NCBI GenBank assembly: GCA_046329195.1 | Contig: JAXLVB010000001.1 | Location: forward strand, 310,001-374,000 | Source: JAXLVB01 sp046329195 | GTDB taxonomy: Bacteria; Bacteroidota; Bacteroidia; Cytophagales; Spirosomataceae | Direction of reading: 5' to 3' | DNA: 64,000 bases | Shown here: positions 8,372 to 16,813 of the stretch, piece by piece | How the letters are laid out: each line of letters begins with the position of its first letter | Position numbering within the stretch: position 1 is the stretch's first letter | Position numbers and translations under genes: made by a program | Notes under the pieces: generated by a model | Databases searched by the model: none | What the model was told of the DNA's origin: nothing | Seen by the model: only the letters and a program-made list of their open reading frames with translations

Positions 8372-8893
8372 ATGACCGACGAGGCTGCCATGACCTCCGT
8401 GTCAGAAGGAAACCTGAACCAAGCAGCAGTGCTGTACGAGCGTTATAAGCGCCCGTTGTTCAACTTTTTCTTACGATATGGGTTAGTACGAGAGCAAAGC
8501 CAAGACCTCACCCAGCAGGTGTTTGTCAGGTTGATTCAGTACAGGCACACGTTTAAGCAAGGGTATGTATTCAAGATGTGGATTTATCGAATTGCCCGCA
8601 ATGTGTACCATGACTACCTCAAGGACAATCCTTTACAAATAAGCGACTTAGACACGGCCTTGGCCGTATTTGAAGAAAAAGAAGACCATCAAGAACAATA
8701 CCAATACGTACAAAAAGCCCTGAGCCTATTGCCCGACGATTACCGAGAAGTGCTGGTACTGAGCCGCTACGAAGGTCTCAACTACGAAGAAATTGCCGAT
8801 TTGATGGAGTGCTCTGTGGCCAACGTCAAGGTAAGAGTACACCGAGCTATTAAGAAATTACGAGAAGTTTATTTTCAACTAAGCGAACAATGA
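8372..8893 (+). CDS. ECF-type RNA polymerase sigma factor
   Basis: The 173-aa protein has the two helical parts of extracytoplasmic-function sigma factors: region 2 (about residues 18-85, with SQDLTQQVFVRLIQY) and region 4 (about 110-165, with GLNYEEIADLMECSVANVKV). It would direct RNA polymerase to a small regulon, held in check by the next gene product. The two genes overlap by 4 nt (ATGA), so they are translationally coupled. A TATTTTTG box at 8341-8348 could be its -7 element, although no TTG stands at the right distance. Confidence 0.9.
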   Translation: MTDEAAMTSVSEGNLNQAAVLYERYKRPLFNFFLRYGLVREQSQDLTQQVFVRLIQYRHTFKQGYVFKMWIYRIARNVYHDYLKDNPLQISDLDTALAVFEEKEDHQEQYQYVQKALSLLPDDYREVLVLSRYEGLNYEEIADLMECSVANVKVRVHRAIKKLREVYFQLSEQ

Positions 8894-9783
8894 ATCCAGA
8901 CCAACGCCAAAGCCTTTTAGCCGACTACGTATCGGGTCAGCTTTCGGAGCCACGCTTGCAAGAGGTAGAGCGGTTGCTGGCTTCGGACCCGCAGCTTCGC
9001 CACGAGGCCAACGAGATGCAAGCCATGTGGCGGCTACTCGAAAAACCTACTGAGCAGGAGCCTCCTGCGGAGATGGACCATCGCTTTTATGCTTTCTTGG
9101 AACAAGAACACGAAGCCAACGAGCAACTCGCCAAGGTGATTAGCCTCACCAAAGGGCGCAACCTCTGGCTTGATACCTTCAAGTACGCCGCTGGCCTTGC
9201 GCTCCTGATTGGGGCGTTTATGATCGGACGTTCTACGGCACCCATCCGTGAGGTGTTGGTACCACAGGTTGTCTATAAAACGCTCGAAAAACCGGCCCCT
9301 TCTGCCTCACCGTCGGTACCTACTACCAGCAGCAGCGAGCCACAGGCAATGATGACAGCCCTTGTGACCCTCAAAAAGGAGATGCAAGCTACCAAAGAAT
9401 TAGTGATGCTTTCGATGCTCAAGCAAGAGTCGGCCAGCGAGCGAATCAAGGCCGTAAACTACAGCTACGAGATGAAAGAACCTGATAAAAAAGTCTTGGA
9501 TGCCCTCATCCAAACACTCAACCAAGACACCAACACCAATGTTCGGATGGCTGCTGCAGAAGCTCTTTCGCATTTTGGTGACGACCGTCGAGTGAGGGAT
9601 GCGCTCATTCAAGCCCTGCGCAAGCAACAAGAGCCCATGCTACAAGTGGCAGTGATTGAGATTCTGGTCAATCTCCGTGAAAAACGAGCGATTCCAGACC
9701 TAATGGCTCTGTCGGACTCCGAACAATTGCCTTCGTTTGTCAGAGACAAAGCCGAAGAAGGCGTCAGTATGTTGAGTCTTTAA
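8890..9783 (+). CDS. Anti-sigma factor with transmembrane segment and periplasmic HEAT repeats
   Basis: The 297-aa protein starts with a short helical domain (about residues 1-50) of the kind seen in anti-sigma proteins, although a complete zinc site HxxxCxxC is absent. One transmembrane helix lies at about 97-114. A Pro/Ser-rich linker follows, then from about 185 two to three HEAT-like repeats (VLDALIQTL, VRMAAAEALSHF, VRDALIQAL, LQVAVIEILVNL). Coupling to the sigma gene supports the anti-sigma role. HEAT repeats are protein-binding, so the outer part probably senses a periplasmic partner, possibly one of the two secreted proteins encoded just downstream; that is inference. Confidence 0.75.
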   Translation: MNPDQRQSLLADYVSGQLSEPRLQEVERLLASDPQLRHEANEMQAMWRLLEKPTEQEPPAEMDHRFYAFLEQEHEANEQLAKVISLTKGRNLWLDTFKYAAGLALLIGAFMIGRSTAPIREVLVPQVVYKTLEKPAPSASPSVPTTSSSEPQAMMTALVTLKKEMQATKELVMLSMLKQESASERIKAVNYSYEMKEPDKKVLDALIQTLNQDTNTNVRMAAAEALSHFGDDRRVRDALIQALRKQQEPMLQVAVIEILVNLREKRAIPDLMALSDSEQLPSFVRDKAEEGVSMLSL

Positions 9784-9864
9784 TGTAAACACTTGAAAAT
9801 ACGCTCATTTGAAAAGGCTCATTTGGCCTATCATTTTTAACAAAATTAAACAACAACAAGTACC

Positions 9865-10842
9865 ATGAAAAAGCAAATTTTCCTTTCAATTGCCAGTTTG
9901 TTTATCGCAGGCGCAGTACTGGCTCAATCGGCCAAGCCTTACAAGGTCCGGTTTAGTGGCGAAGGCAAGCGTGTAAACATTTATGTATATCAAAACGCCG
10001 TAACCGTAGAGGGCTACGATGGCGACGAAGTGATTATTGAGCAAGTAGGCGAGCGCAAAGAGCTCCCTCGTGAGGCCGAAGGCTTGCGTATGATTACCGG
10101 GGGAGTAGTAGATAACTCAGGCACAGGGGCTAATATTGAACAAGAAGGCAACAACCTTCAGGTGGTGATTCCTCGGAGCCGATACAACGGAAACTTCGTT
10201 ATTAAAGTGCCTCGTAATCTGAGCGTTAGCCTCAAAGAAGATGGCACTTGGTCGAATAACCAGAAGTTTTCGATGAGCAATTTATCAGGCGAAGTAGAAC
10301 TCAAAGTCAACAGTGGCTCACCCGTGTATCTGAGCGACATCAGCGGCCCACTTGTCGCCAACGGCAACTATGGTAAGTTCTACATTACGTATTCGCAACT
10401 GAGCCCTAAAGCCCCCCACTCTATCACGACCAACGGTGCGGTGGACATTACCCTGCCAACCGACGCAAAAGCCAATTTAAAACTCCGCTCGTATGGTGGT
10501 GACATTTTTACAGATTTTGATATTGCCCCCGTCAAAAAAGACAAAGAAATGGGTACTCGTAGCGATGCAGAGCGAGCCGCCGCCGACCGTGCACGAGCCG
10601 GAAGTACCAATATCAGCACCGTTGCTCCTGCTGCTATCGCTACATCGCCCAAAAGTTCGGGCTCGGGTATAAGTTACTCTGGTCAAACCGTTACTGTAAA
10701 CGCCTACGCTCTCATGGACGACTGTGACCAATGCCCGCCTGCGGCTGGTCGAGATGGTTTTGAAGGAACCATCAACGGTGGTGGCGTCAGCCTCCAAGTA
10801 AAATCAAGCAACGGCAATATTTACGTTCGTAAGAAAAAATAA
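9865..10842 (+). CDS. Secreted DUF4097-type beta-strand-repeat protein
   Basis: The 325-aa protein has a clear signal peptide (MKKQIFLSIASLFIAGAVLAQ). The mature part is a series of short beta strands (VNIYVYQNAVTVEGYDGDE, FVIKVPRNLSVSL, VELKVNSGSPVYLS) like the DUF4097 adhesin-like beta-helix family. An Ala/Arg-rich low-complexity segment lies at about 232-265 and a CDQC pair near the C-terminus. It probably sits in the periplasm or on the surface. It is a paralogue of the next gene, and both follow the sigma/anti-sigma pair in the same direction, so they may be members or sensors of that regulon. The biochemical role is unknown. Confidence 0.7.
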   Translation: MKKQIFLSIASLFIAGAVLAQSAKPYKVRFSGEGKRVNIYVYQNAVTVEGYDGDEVIIEQVGERKELPREAEGLRMITGGVVDNSGTGANIEQEGNNLQVVIPRSRYNGNFVIKVPRNLSVSLKEDGTWSNNQKFSMSNLSGEVELKVNSGSPVYLSDISGPLVANGNYGKFYITYSQLSPKAPHSITTNGAVDITLPTDAKANLKLRSYGGDIFTDFDIAPVKKDKEMGTRSDAERAAADRARAGSTNISTVAPAAIATSPKSSGSGISYSGQTVTVNAYALMDDCDQCPPAAGRDGFEGTINGGGVSLQVKSSNGNIYVRKKK

Positions 10843-10848
10843 CCTCAG

Positions 10849-10887
10849 CGATTCCACCTTCTATACTACCAAAAGAGGGTGGAATCG
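10849..10887 (+). terminator. Hairpin between the two beta-strand-repeat genes
   Basis: A perfect 10-bp stem (10849-10858 with 10878-10887) encloses a 19-nt loop, followed by TATCCCCTTTT. The U-run is poor, so it may be a partial terminator that lowers expression of the downstream gene or an mRNA processing site. Confidence 0.45.
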
Positions 10888-10911
10888 TATCCCCTTTTCC
10901 ATCTAAAAGCC

Positions 10912-11679
10912 ATGAAAAAATATCTATTCGCTGCCAGTCTGGTGCTGGCATGGGCGAGCTGTTATGCCCAAACTACGTTCAAAACAACAGCAAGCAGTGG
11001 CCTCAAAAACGCCGTCGTATTCATTGAACGCAACAACCTTGTGATTGAAGGTACTACCTCCAACGAGATTCTGATCGAGATTGACGAGCCCATTCGCCTT
11101 CCAGAAACAGCACAAGGGCTACAACGGCTCAGCGTGAAGGGGCTGACCGACAATACCAACTTAGGGCTGTCGGTCACGCAAGAAAACGGCATCTTAGCTA
11201 TTACCGAAGTTTGTAATTGCTACGCCGGCACCTATCGAATCAAACTCCCCACCACGGTCAACCTCACCGTTACCGAAAACAGCCCTTGGGGCGGTAATAA
11301 GTGGATTGTCCGCAACGTGACGGGCGACTTAGACATCCGCTCGGAGTCGTCGTCGGTGACCTTAGACCGTGCAGGGGCAGGTATTCAGGTACTGCTGACC
11401 CAAGGAAAAATCATTGCTGATTTTGCGGAATTGTCAACCAAACCCATCACGCTGGCCTCCAGACATGGCATTGTTTCGGTCACTATTCCAGACAACGCCA
11501 AGTCAACCGTAAGCCTCAAAACTTGCAATGGCTACGGCGATATTTTCACTGATTTTGATACTGCAACCTTCGAAAAGTCAGAGGATGGTCTTTCGGGCAA
11601 AATCAATGGAGGTGGTACGCCGCTCTCTTTGGTAGCCCGCTACGGCAACGTTTACCTCCGCAAACGCAAAGGCATGTAA
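10912..11679 (+). CDS. Secreted DUF4097-type beta-strand-repeat protein, paralogue of the upstream gene
   Basis: From ATG at 10912 the protein is 255 aa and begins with a signal peptide (MKKYLFAASLVLAWASCYAQ); an in-frame start 33 nt earlier would put 11 extra residues before it and is less likely. The mature part shares strand patterns with its neighbour: AVVFIERNNLVIEGTTSNEI, YRIKLPTTVNLTVTENSPW, GYGDIFTDFDTATF and the ending GNVYLRKRK, against GNIYVRKKK in the neighbour. It is shorter and lacks the Ala/Arg-rich insert. A strong terminator ends the unit at 11753-11789. Confidence 0.7.
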   Translation: MKKYLFAASLVLAWASCYAQTTFKTTASSGLKNAVVFIERNNLVIEGTTSNEILIEIDEPIRLPETAQGLQRLSVKGLTDNTNLGLSVTQENGILAITEVCNCYAGTYRIKLPTTVNLTVTENSPWGGNKWIVRNVTGDLDIRSESSSVTLDRAGAGIQVLLTQGKIIADFAELSTKPITLASRHGIVSVTIPDNAKSTVSLKTCNGYGDIFTDFDTATFEKSEDGLSGKINGGGTPLSLVARYGNVYLRKRKGM

Positions 11680-11752
11680 CGATTTTCTATCCTTTTTTAA
11701 GTAAACGTACCCAGTCATTCGTATCGCATTAAGTTTTGGTTAAGGGATAGCC

Positions 11753-11789
11753 AAATTGGGCTGTCTTGCTGAGGCAGTCCAATTTTTTT
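11753..11789 (+). terminator. Rho-independent terminator of the sigma-factor unit
   Basis: An 11-bp stem with one G-T pair (11753-11763 with 11775-11785) is followed by a run of T. It separates the sigma/anti-sigma/secreted-protein unit from the TonB receptor gene. Confidence 0.85.
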
Positions 11790-12288
11790 GATACAGATGC
11801 AACATTTGTTCTCAACCTGTGTCTTTGATTAAAATCGGAAAAATAACCCTATTCGTTTCACCTTCATTTATCCACTGCTTGACACTCTTTTTCATCGTGT
11901 AAGCAGTTCTTATTTCCGAGTCGAAGCTTTAACCCATAGCTTCGTCTGAGTTTCCAACACTACTTTAAAAAAAGGACGAATGCCACGCTACTCATTCGTC
12001 ACATTTTTGGTGAGATTCAACCCATTTTTCCCTATTGCGCAAAGGGTAATGGTAGTTTTGTCTCGTTGATTTGATGTAGCAATTACTTATTCGAACCAAG
12101 CGTTTTTCGTGTTCTCAAAAATTTCAACTGGTTGACTGGCCGTTGAATAGTGCATAAGATGAGGTTGCAAAAATGAAGCTATGTTACTGATTAGTAACCC
12201 GTTATTGCATCGTTTTTGCCGTCCACCAAAGTAAAAGCATTCATCGAATTACGAGTCCCGAATAACGGATAACAAGCATTTAAAAGCC
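11790..12288 (+). other. Long non-coding region before the TonB receptor gene
   Basis: No coding frame is convincing in these ~500 nt. A TAGTTTTG box (12053-12060) fits the -7 consensus, but the nearest TTG is only 15 bp upstream. The stretch probably holds the receptor promoter and could include a target of the nearby ECF sigma factor, whose consensus is not known. No riboswitch was recognised. Confidence 0.3.
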
Positions 12289-14736
12289 ATGAAAAAAATT
12301 TATTGTATTCTCACGCTATTGGCGTGGGCTGTAGCTACTGCTTTGGCCCAAAGTCCTGTTCAAAACGCCAAAATAGTTGGCAAGTTATCGGGGGTTGTGT
12401 TTGATTCTACCTCAAACAAACCCGTAGAGTACGCCAGTTTGTCCCTTGTCAATGTGGCTACCAACCAACCCGTGATGGGTGCCGCTTGCGATGCGTCAGG
12501 GGTGTTTACGCTCACCCGTATCGCCCCGGGCGAGTACAAGTTGCTGGTGAGTTTTGTGGGGTATCAGACTAAAACCGTTCCGAACATCAAGATTGTGGAC
12601 AAAGACGAAGTCAACGTGGGGGTAATTAAACTCTCGACGGAAGTCCGCACGCTCAACGAAGTAACGGTACAAGGGCAAAAAGACCTCATTGAAGACAAGC
12701 CTGACAAACTGGTGTACAATGCTGAAAAAGACGTAACCAACACAGGCGGAACGGCCCTCGACGTGATGAAAAAAGTACCGATGTTGTCGGTAGATTTGGA
12801 GGGGAACGTGCAGCTACGAGGCAACGAAAACATCAAAGTACTCATCAACGGCAAGCCATCGAGTATTTTTGCCCGCAACCTGGCCGAAGCGCTCAAAGCC
12901 ATTCCGTCAGACCAAATCAAGCAAGTGGAGGTAATCACCTCACCCTCGGCCAAATACGACGCCGAAGGCACCGCAGGCATTATTAACATCATCACCAAAA
13001 AACAACTTCAGGGCCTCAATGGCAGTGTCAATGCAGGCGTGGGCAATCGGTTTAGCAATGCCAATGGCTCGCTCAATTATCGTAAGAAAAAATGGGGCGT
13101 ATCGGCCTTTGGCTGGACAGGAATCAACTACAGCAATGGGTATAGCAATTTACTACGCCGCAATTTCGCCAATGAAGTAGAGGTAAGTCGCTTGCAACAA
13201 AATTCGGATTATCGTAACAACGGACACAATGCTTCGGGCTCACTAAGCGTTGATTATGATGTAGATAGCCTCAATCGCTTTGGCTTGGAAATGAACCTTT
13301 GGGCGGGTGGAAACACCAGTCGGGGGCAATACCGCAACCTCTTCTCGACGGGCGAAACCATTCTGCAACGCTTTAGTCGTAACTCAACCAACACGTATGG
13401 CTACGGTGATCTGGATGCCAACTTTAGCTATACCCACACCTTCAAAACACCCCAGAAAGAACTGTCTGTGTTGGCACAATTCAGCGGTGAACACAATAAC
13501 AATGACTATAACCTGAGCCAGCTCAATCAGACCGAAATCGTTGATTATCGGGAGATTAGCTACAACAAAAGTCGTAACCGAGAAGTAACCCTCCAGACTG
13601 ACTACACGCATCCATTCAAGAACAAAAGTACCTTAGAAGTAGGTATCAAAGGAATATTGCGCACCGTTAGTAGCAACTACCAAATTTCGAGCGCCCCCGA
13701 TGGCTCCGAAAACTACCAACTCATGCCCGAGCGCACCAACCAGTTTGACTACCAGCAGCAAGTGTGGTCGTCGTTTGGGTCGTATCGGTTTAGTACCAAA
13801 AACAAATGGAGTTTTAGCCTCGGCTCTCGCTACGAATACACCTACCTCAAAGCCGATTTTTCCTCGACCAGCACCTCGTTCGACAATCAATACAGCAACT
13901 TGATTCCGAGTGTGTCGGTATCCAAAGACTTCTCGACCAAAGACAACAAACGCACCTACAAAATCAAGCTGGCTTATACGCAGCGGATTCAACGCCCGTA
14001 TCTGTTTTATCTGAATCCTTACGTCAACTACAGCGACCCCAAAAACCTTTGGTTTGGAAACCCCTACCTCAACCCCGAACTGTCGCACGCCTATGAGGGT
14101 AGTTATAGCACCAGCTGGGGCAGTAATTCGGTCAATATTAGTGCGTTTTGGCGGCAAACCAACAACGCCATCGAGCGCATTGCTACGATTGATGCCGCTA
14201 CGGGCGTGTCGTCGTCAACGTTTCAGAATATTGCCAAAAACTCGGCAGTGGGCCTCGGTATCAGTGGCAACGCTCGCCCTACTACCAAATGGCAACTCAA
14301 CGGAAACCTCAACTTGACGTACTTGTCAATCAATAGCGTAGCCCTAAAAACCACCAACCAAGGCGTTGTATGGCGGGCTTTTGTGAATTCGTCATGGCAG
14401 ATGGGCAAGGGCTACACATTCCAACTCAACGGCAGTTATAGTTCGCCTCGCCTCCGCCTACAAGGCACAAGCAACGGATTTTACTGGTATGGCCTCGGTA
14501 TGAAAAAAGAAATCATGAAGAAAAAAGCGAGCCTCACCTTGGGCATGGATAACCTCTTTAACGAATACAACGCTTTTGTCAACGAAATTGGCTCACCTAC
14601 CTTTACCAGCCGAAGCGAAAGTTTCTTTGCCAATCGCAACATTCGCTTGTCGTTTAGCTGGCAGTTTGGTCAGATGTCGGCAGGTGGCTCCAATCGCAAA
14701 AAAGTAAGCAACGACGACAAGAAAGGAAGTGAATAG
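12289..14736 (+). CDS. TonB-dependent outer-membrane receptor with carboxypeptidase-regulatory-like N-domain
   Basis: The 815-aa protein has a signal peptide (about 1-20), a carboxypeptidase-regulatory-like beta-sandwich (about 32-115, GVVFDSTSNKPVEYASLSL), a plug domain (about 130-240, with LDVMKKVPMLSVDLEGNVQL and AGIINIITKK), and a C-terminal beta-barrel of alternating aromatic strands that ends in an RLSFSWQFG-like last strand before a short basic tail. It belongs to the outer-membrane beta-barrel family common in Bacteroidota and should import a ligand with TonB energy. The ligand is not evident. It lies downstream of an ECF sigma/anti-sigma locus, a familiar neighbourhood, but has its own long upstream region. 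Confidence 0.85.
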   Translation: MKKIYCILTLLAWAVATALAQSPVQNAKIVGKLSGVVFDSTSNKPVEYASLSLVNVATNQPVMGAACDASGVFTLTRIAPGEYKLLVSFVGYQTKTVPNIKIVDKDEVNVGVIKLSTEVRTLNEVTVQGQKDLIEDKPDKLVYNAEKDVTNTGGTALDVMKKVPMLSVDLEGNVQLRGNENIKVLINGKPSSIFARNLAEALKAIPSDQIKQVEVITSPSAKYDAEGTAGIINIITKKQLQGLNGSVNAGVGNRFSNANGSLNYRKKKWGVSAFGWTGINYSNGYSNLLRRNFANEVEVSRLQQNSDYRNNGHNASGSLSVDYDVDSLNRFGLEMNLWAGGNTSRGQYRNLFSTGETILQRFSRNSTNTYGYGDLDANFSYTHTFKTPQKELSVLAQFSGEHNNNDYNLSQLNQTEIVDYREISYNKSRNREVTLQTDYTHPFKNKSTLEVGIKGILRTVSSNYQISSAPDGSENYQLMPERTNQFDYQQQVWSSFGSYRFSTKNKWSFSLGSRYEYTYLKADFSSTSTSFDNQYSNLIPSVSVSKDFSTKDNKRTYKIKLAYTQRIQRPYLFYLNPYVNYSDPKNLWFGNPYLNPELSHAYEGSYSTSWGSNSVNISAFWRQTNNAIERIATIDAATGVSSSTFQNIAKNSAVGLGISGNARPTTKWQLNGNLNLTYLSINSVALKTTNQGVVWRAFVNSSWQMGKGYTFQLNGSYSSPRLRLQGTSNGFYWYGLGMKKEIMKKKASLTLGMDNLFNEYNAFVNEIGSPTFTSRSESFFANRNIRLSFSWQFGQMSAGGSNRKKVSNDDKKGSE

Positions 14737-14802
14737 GGAATTTGGGAGATTAGTAAACTAGTTACTGGGGATTGGTTAACTGGTATTGAGTACAAACACT
14801 TT

Positions 14803-14855
14803 TTAAAAACGATGCCATCAGACTGGGCGCAAACCTCAGGTGATGGCATCGCTTT
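14803..14855. terminator. Bidirectional terminator between the TonB receptor gene and porT
   Basis: A perfect 11-bp stem (14810-14820 with 14841-14851) is flanked by an A-run on the left and a T-run on the right, suited to both of the convergent genes. Confidence 0.8.
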
Positions 14856-14881
14856 TGGGAGATGGATATATAAAGCGTCTT

Positions 14882-15628
14882 CTACTCAAACAACAAATAA
14901 AGCGTCACAGTGTGTGTAGTCATCTTGCTGATATTGACGGCAATGGGGCTGGTGTTGGGCTGAAGCATATTAACCAACCCATGCGAGAAATGAAGCTCAG
15001 GAGCAAACTTAAAAAACTGATAGAATCGCTCTAAGCCTACGCCATATTCAAGTGCAAAATCGCTGGTTTTGGTAGTGAGACGGCCATAATTAGGGTTTTC
15101 TTTCTTACGAACGTTAGCCTCTACCCCTACCCGAAAGCCCGCCACCAAGTACATGCGTGTGTTGCCTCGGCGCTCCGATTTGTATTTCAGCAAAAACGGA
15201 AATTCTGCCCAAGTGGACTCCCGCAGCTCAGTAATGGGCTCGGTGCGGTTTTTGGTGTAATAATCCACCGAACGGCCATAAATCGAGATGCCGGGCGTAA
15301 TCCGAAAGTCAAACCGTTTGCTTAGGCGTGTGTTCATCACAAAAGCCATCCGAAACCCCGGCTGAATCGGCGACGTAAGGTTGATAGCTGTGTCGTTTTT
15401 GACAAAGGCATCACTATGGCGAATGTTGAAGCGAGTGAGCGGCGCAGCAAACGAAAAACCAAAATGCAAGGTTTTGTCCTCGTAGTTTTCCATGTAGCGG
15501 CGCACAAACTCCTTTTTCTTCTGCGCCTCTGCCGGTAGTTGCGCAGCTAAGAAGAGGCCCAGAACCAGTAAAAAAACTACTTTTTGCCGATATAAATCGA
15601 GCTGATGCCAAATGTGAGCGGTATGCAT
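14882..15628 (-). CDS. porT: PorT-like outer-membrane protein of the type IX secretion/gliding machinery
   Basis: The protein is 248 aa with a hydrophobic signal segment (VVFLLVLGLFLAAQLPAEAQ) after a 14-residue basic lead. The rest is an eight-stranded-barrel-type pattern: FGFSFAAPLTRFNI, PGFRMAFVMNTRLSKRF, YLVAGFRVGVEANV. PorT is needed for T9SS function in Porphyromonas and gliding Bacteroidota, and its gene commonly stands directly after ubiE/menG, as here, where the two overlap by 52 nt. The 5' end is set by the upstream gene; an internal start nearer the hydrophobic segment is possible. The T9SS-tailed cellulase in this window fits a functional system. Confidence 0.75.
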   Translation of the reverse strand: MHTAHIWHQLDLYRQKVVFLLVLGLFLAAQLPAEAQKKKEFVRRYMENYEDKTLHFGFSFAAPLTRFNIRHSDAFVKNDTAINLTSPIQPGFRMAFVMNTRLSKRFDFRITPGISIYGRSVDYYTKNRTEPITELRESTWAEFPFLLKYKSERRGNTRMYLVAGFRVGVEANVRKKENPNYGRLTTKTSDFALEYGVGLERFYQFFKFAPELHFSHGLVNMLQPNTSPIAVNISKMTTHTVTLYLLFE

Positions 15629-16299
15629 CGGGTATTAGTGAATCCTGCTTTCGAGAAAATCTTCAGAAAGTCATCGCCATCCGGAAACGCCTCTACCGAC
15701 TCTGGTAAGTAGGTATAAGCCGAAGCGTCTTTCGAAATCAGTTTGCCAATCGAAGGCAGGATATAGTTAAAATAAAAATTGTAAAGTTGCTTCATCGGAA
15801 AGCGGCGAGGTTTTGAAAACTCCAATACCACGCAGGTTCCTCCGGGCTGCATCACTCGGCACATATCGGTAAGCCCTTTTTCTAAATGCTCGAAGTTCCG
15901 CACGCCAAAAGAAACGATGACAGCATCGAAAGTATTGTTCTCAAAGGGTAAGTTCTCCGAATCGCCACTGCGAAGTTCTATAACAGAATCCATGCCAAGT
16001 TTTTTGATTTTCTCTCGACCAAAGGCCAACATACCTTCCGAGATGTCAACACCCACGATTTTTTTGGGCTTTAGGCTCATGGCTTCTATGGCAAAATCGC
16101 CTGTTCCGGTGGCAATGTCCAGAATCGTCTGTGGGCGGGCTTCTTTCAGAAGACCAATGGCTTTTTTACGCCATAGTATATCAATACCTGCACTCAGCAG
16201 GTGATTGAGCAAATCGTACTTAGGCGAGATGTTATCAAACATTTCGGCCACTTGCTCTTTTTTGCTGGCAGCCTTGTCTTTATAAGGAATTACAGTCAT
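15577..16299 (-). CDS. ubiE: Demethylmenaquinone/ubiquinone-type methyltransferase
   Basis: UbiE/MenG methylates demethylmenaquinone with S-adenosylmethionine in the last step of menaquinone synthesis. The 240-aa length is typical. The SAM site DIATGTGDF is at 61-69, and the family motifs YDLLNHLLSAGID and VSFGVRNFEHLEKGL are present, as is the C-terminal segment ending FGISSIYIGKK. In Bacteroidota menaquinone is the usual quinone, so the MenG role is the likely one. It is the first gene of the ubiE-porT unit, with a TACCTTTG box 33 nt upstream. Confidence 0.93.
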   Translation of the reverse strand: MTVIPYKDKAASKKEQVAEMFDNISPKYDLLNHLLSAGIDILWRKKAIGLLKEARPQTILDIATGTGDFAIEAMSLKPKKIVGVDISEGMLAFGREKIKKLGMDSVIELRSGDSENLPFENNTFDAVIVSFGVRNFEHLEKGLTDMCRVMQPGGTCVVLEFSKPRRFPMKQLYNFYFNYILPSIGKLISKDASAYTYLPESVEAFPDGDDFLKIFSKAGFTNTRCIPLTFGISSIYIGKK

Positions 16300-16331
16300 G
16301 GAATCTCAAGTATTATACACAAAAAACGCTA

Positions 16332-16339
16332 CAAAGGTA
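16332..16339 (-). promoter_or_regulatory. -7 box (TACCTTTG) of the ubiE-porT unit
   Basis: TACCTTTG on the minus strand is an exact TAnnTTTG match 33 nt before the ubiE start. No perfect TTG stands 19 bp upstream, so the -33 box is weak. Confidence 0.5.
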
Positions 16340-16431
16340 ACACAATCGGTCAGATAACCATTTGTAGGGGTTGCTTGTTCATGTTGACCGACTTGTTCTG
16401 GCTCAGATGAGGCAGCCTACAGACCGATGGA

Positions 16432-16812
16432 TGGAAATGCAAAAGTTGGAATGAAAGCAGTAAGACTTTTGATGATTTCGTTAAGGCACCAATGACTCGC
16501 TTGCTCAGCATTTGAGTAATAGTTCCGACCTAAGTAACTTAGCAGTATTGGTTTGATGCTGGCAGGCTTTCGGGTACTACCACAGCTGCTAACCTCGCCA
16601 TTGTTAAAGCTAAGTTTCAAGCCTTATTTAGAAACCAAGAAAGTGTTATTTTTAGTGCCATTTGGGACAACGTGCCGCTGAGGGGGAGTTTGTTTCCTAT
16701 AAATCCACAAATAACGGATGATAATGTATATAAAAACTTGTCCGTTGAGCGGTTTAAACTCTTGATTTCTACCTTAGACGATGCATTATTTGGATTTATA
16801 AAAGTTAAATAA
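16432..16812 (+). pseudogene. Decayed C-terminus of a nuclease toxin, relative of the gene at 30778-34113
   Basis: The plus strand encodes CKSWNESSKTFDDFV, then (after a shifted segment reading SSDLSNL) QYWFDAGRLSGTT, AKFQALFRNQ and a final FIKVK before TAA. These line up in order with CKSWDDNADTFADFV, PDLTKLEYW, DGRKLTGAT, LKFQTLFQNK and FIKVK of the intact 1111-aa toxin. Three in-frame stops at about 16513-16542 and frame changes around 16490-16543 show decay. The catalytic E of the ExK motif is K here, and everything upstream is missing. One nt after its stop comes a beta-propeller gene, the same order as at the intact locus. Confidence 0.8.
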
Positions 16813-16813
16813 A

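Noticed and set aside
13633..14157. Long antisense frame of 174 codons in the TonB receptor gene
   Set aside because: It mirrors the codon pattern of the beta-barrel coding strand and has no independent features.
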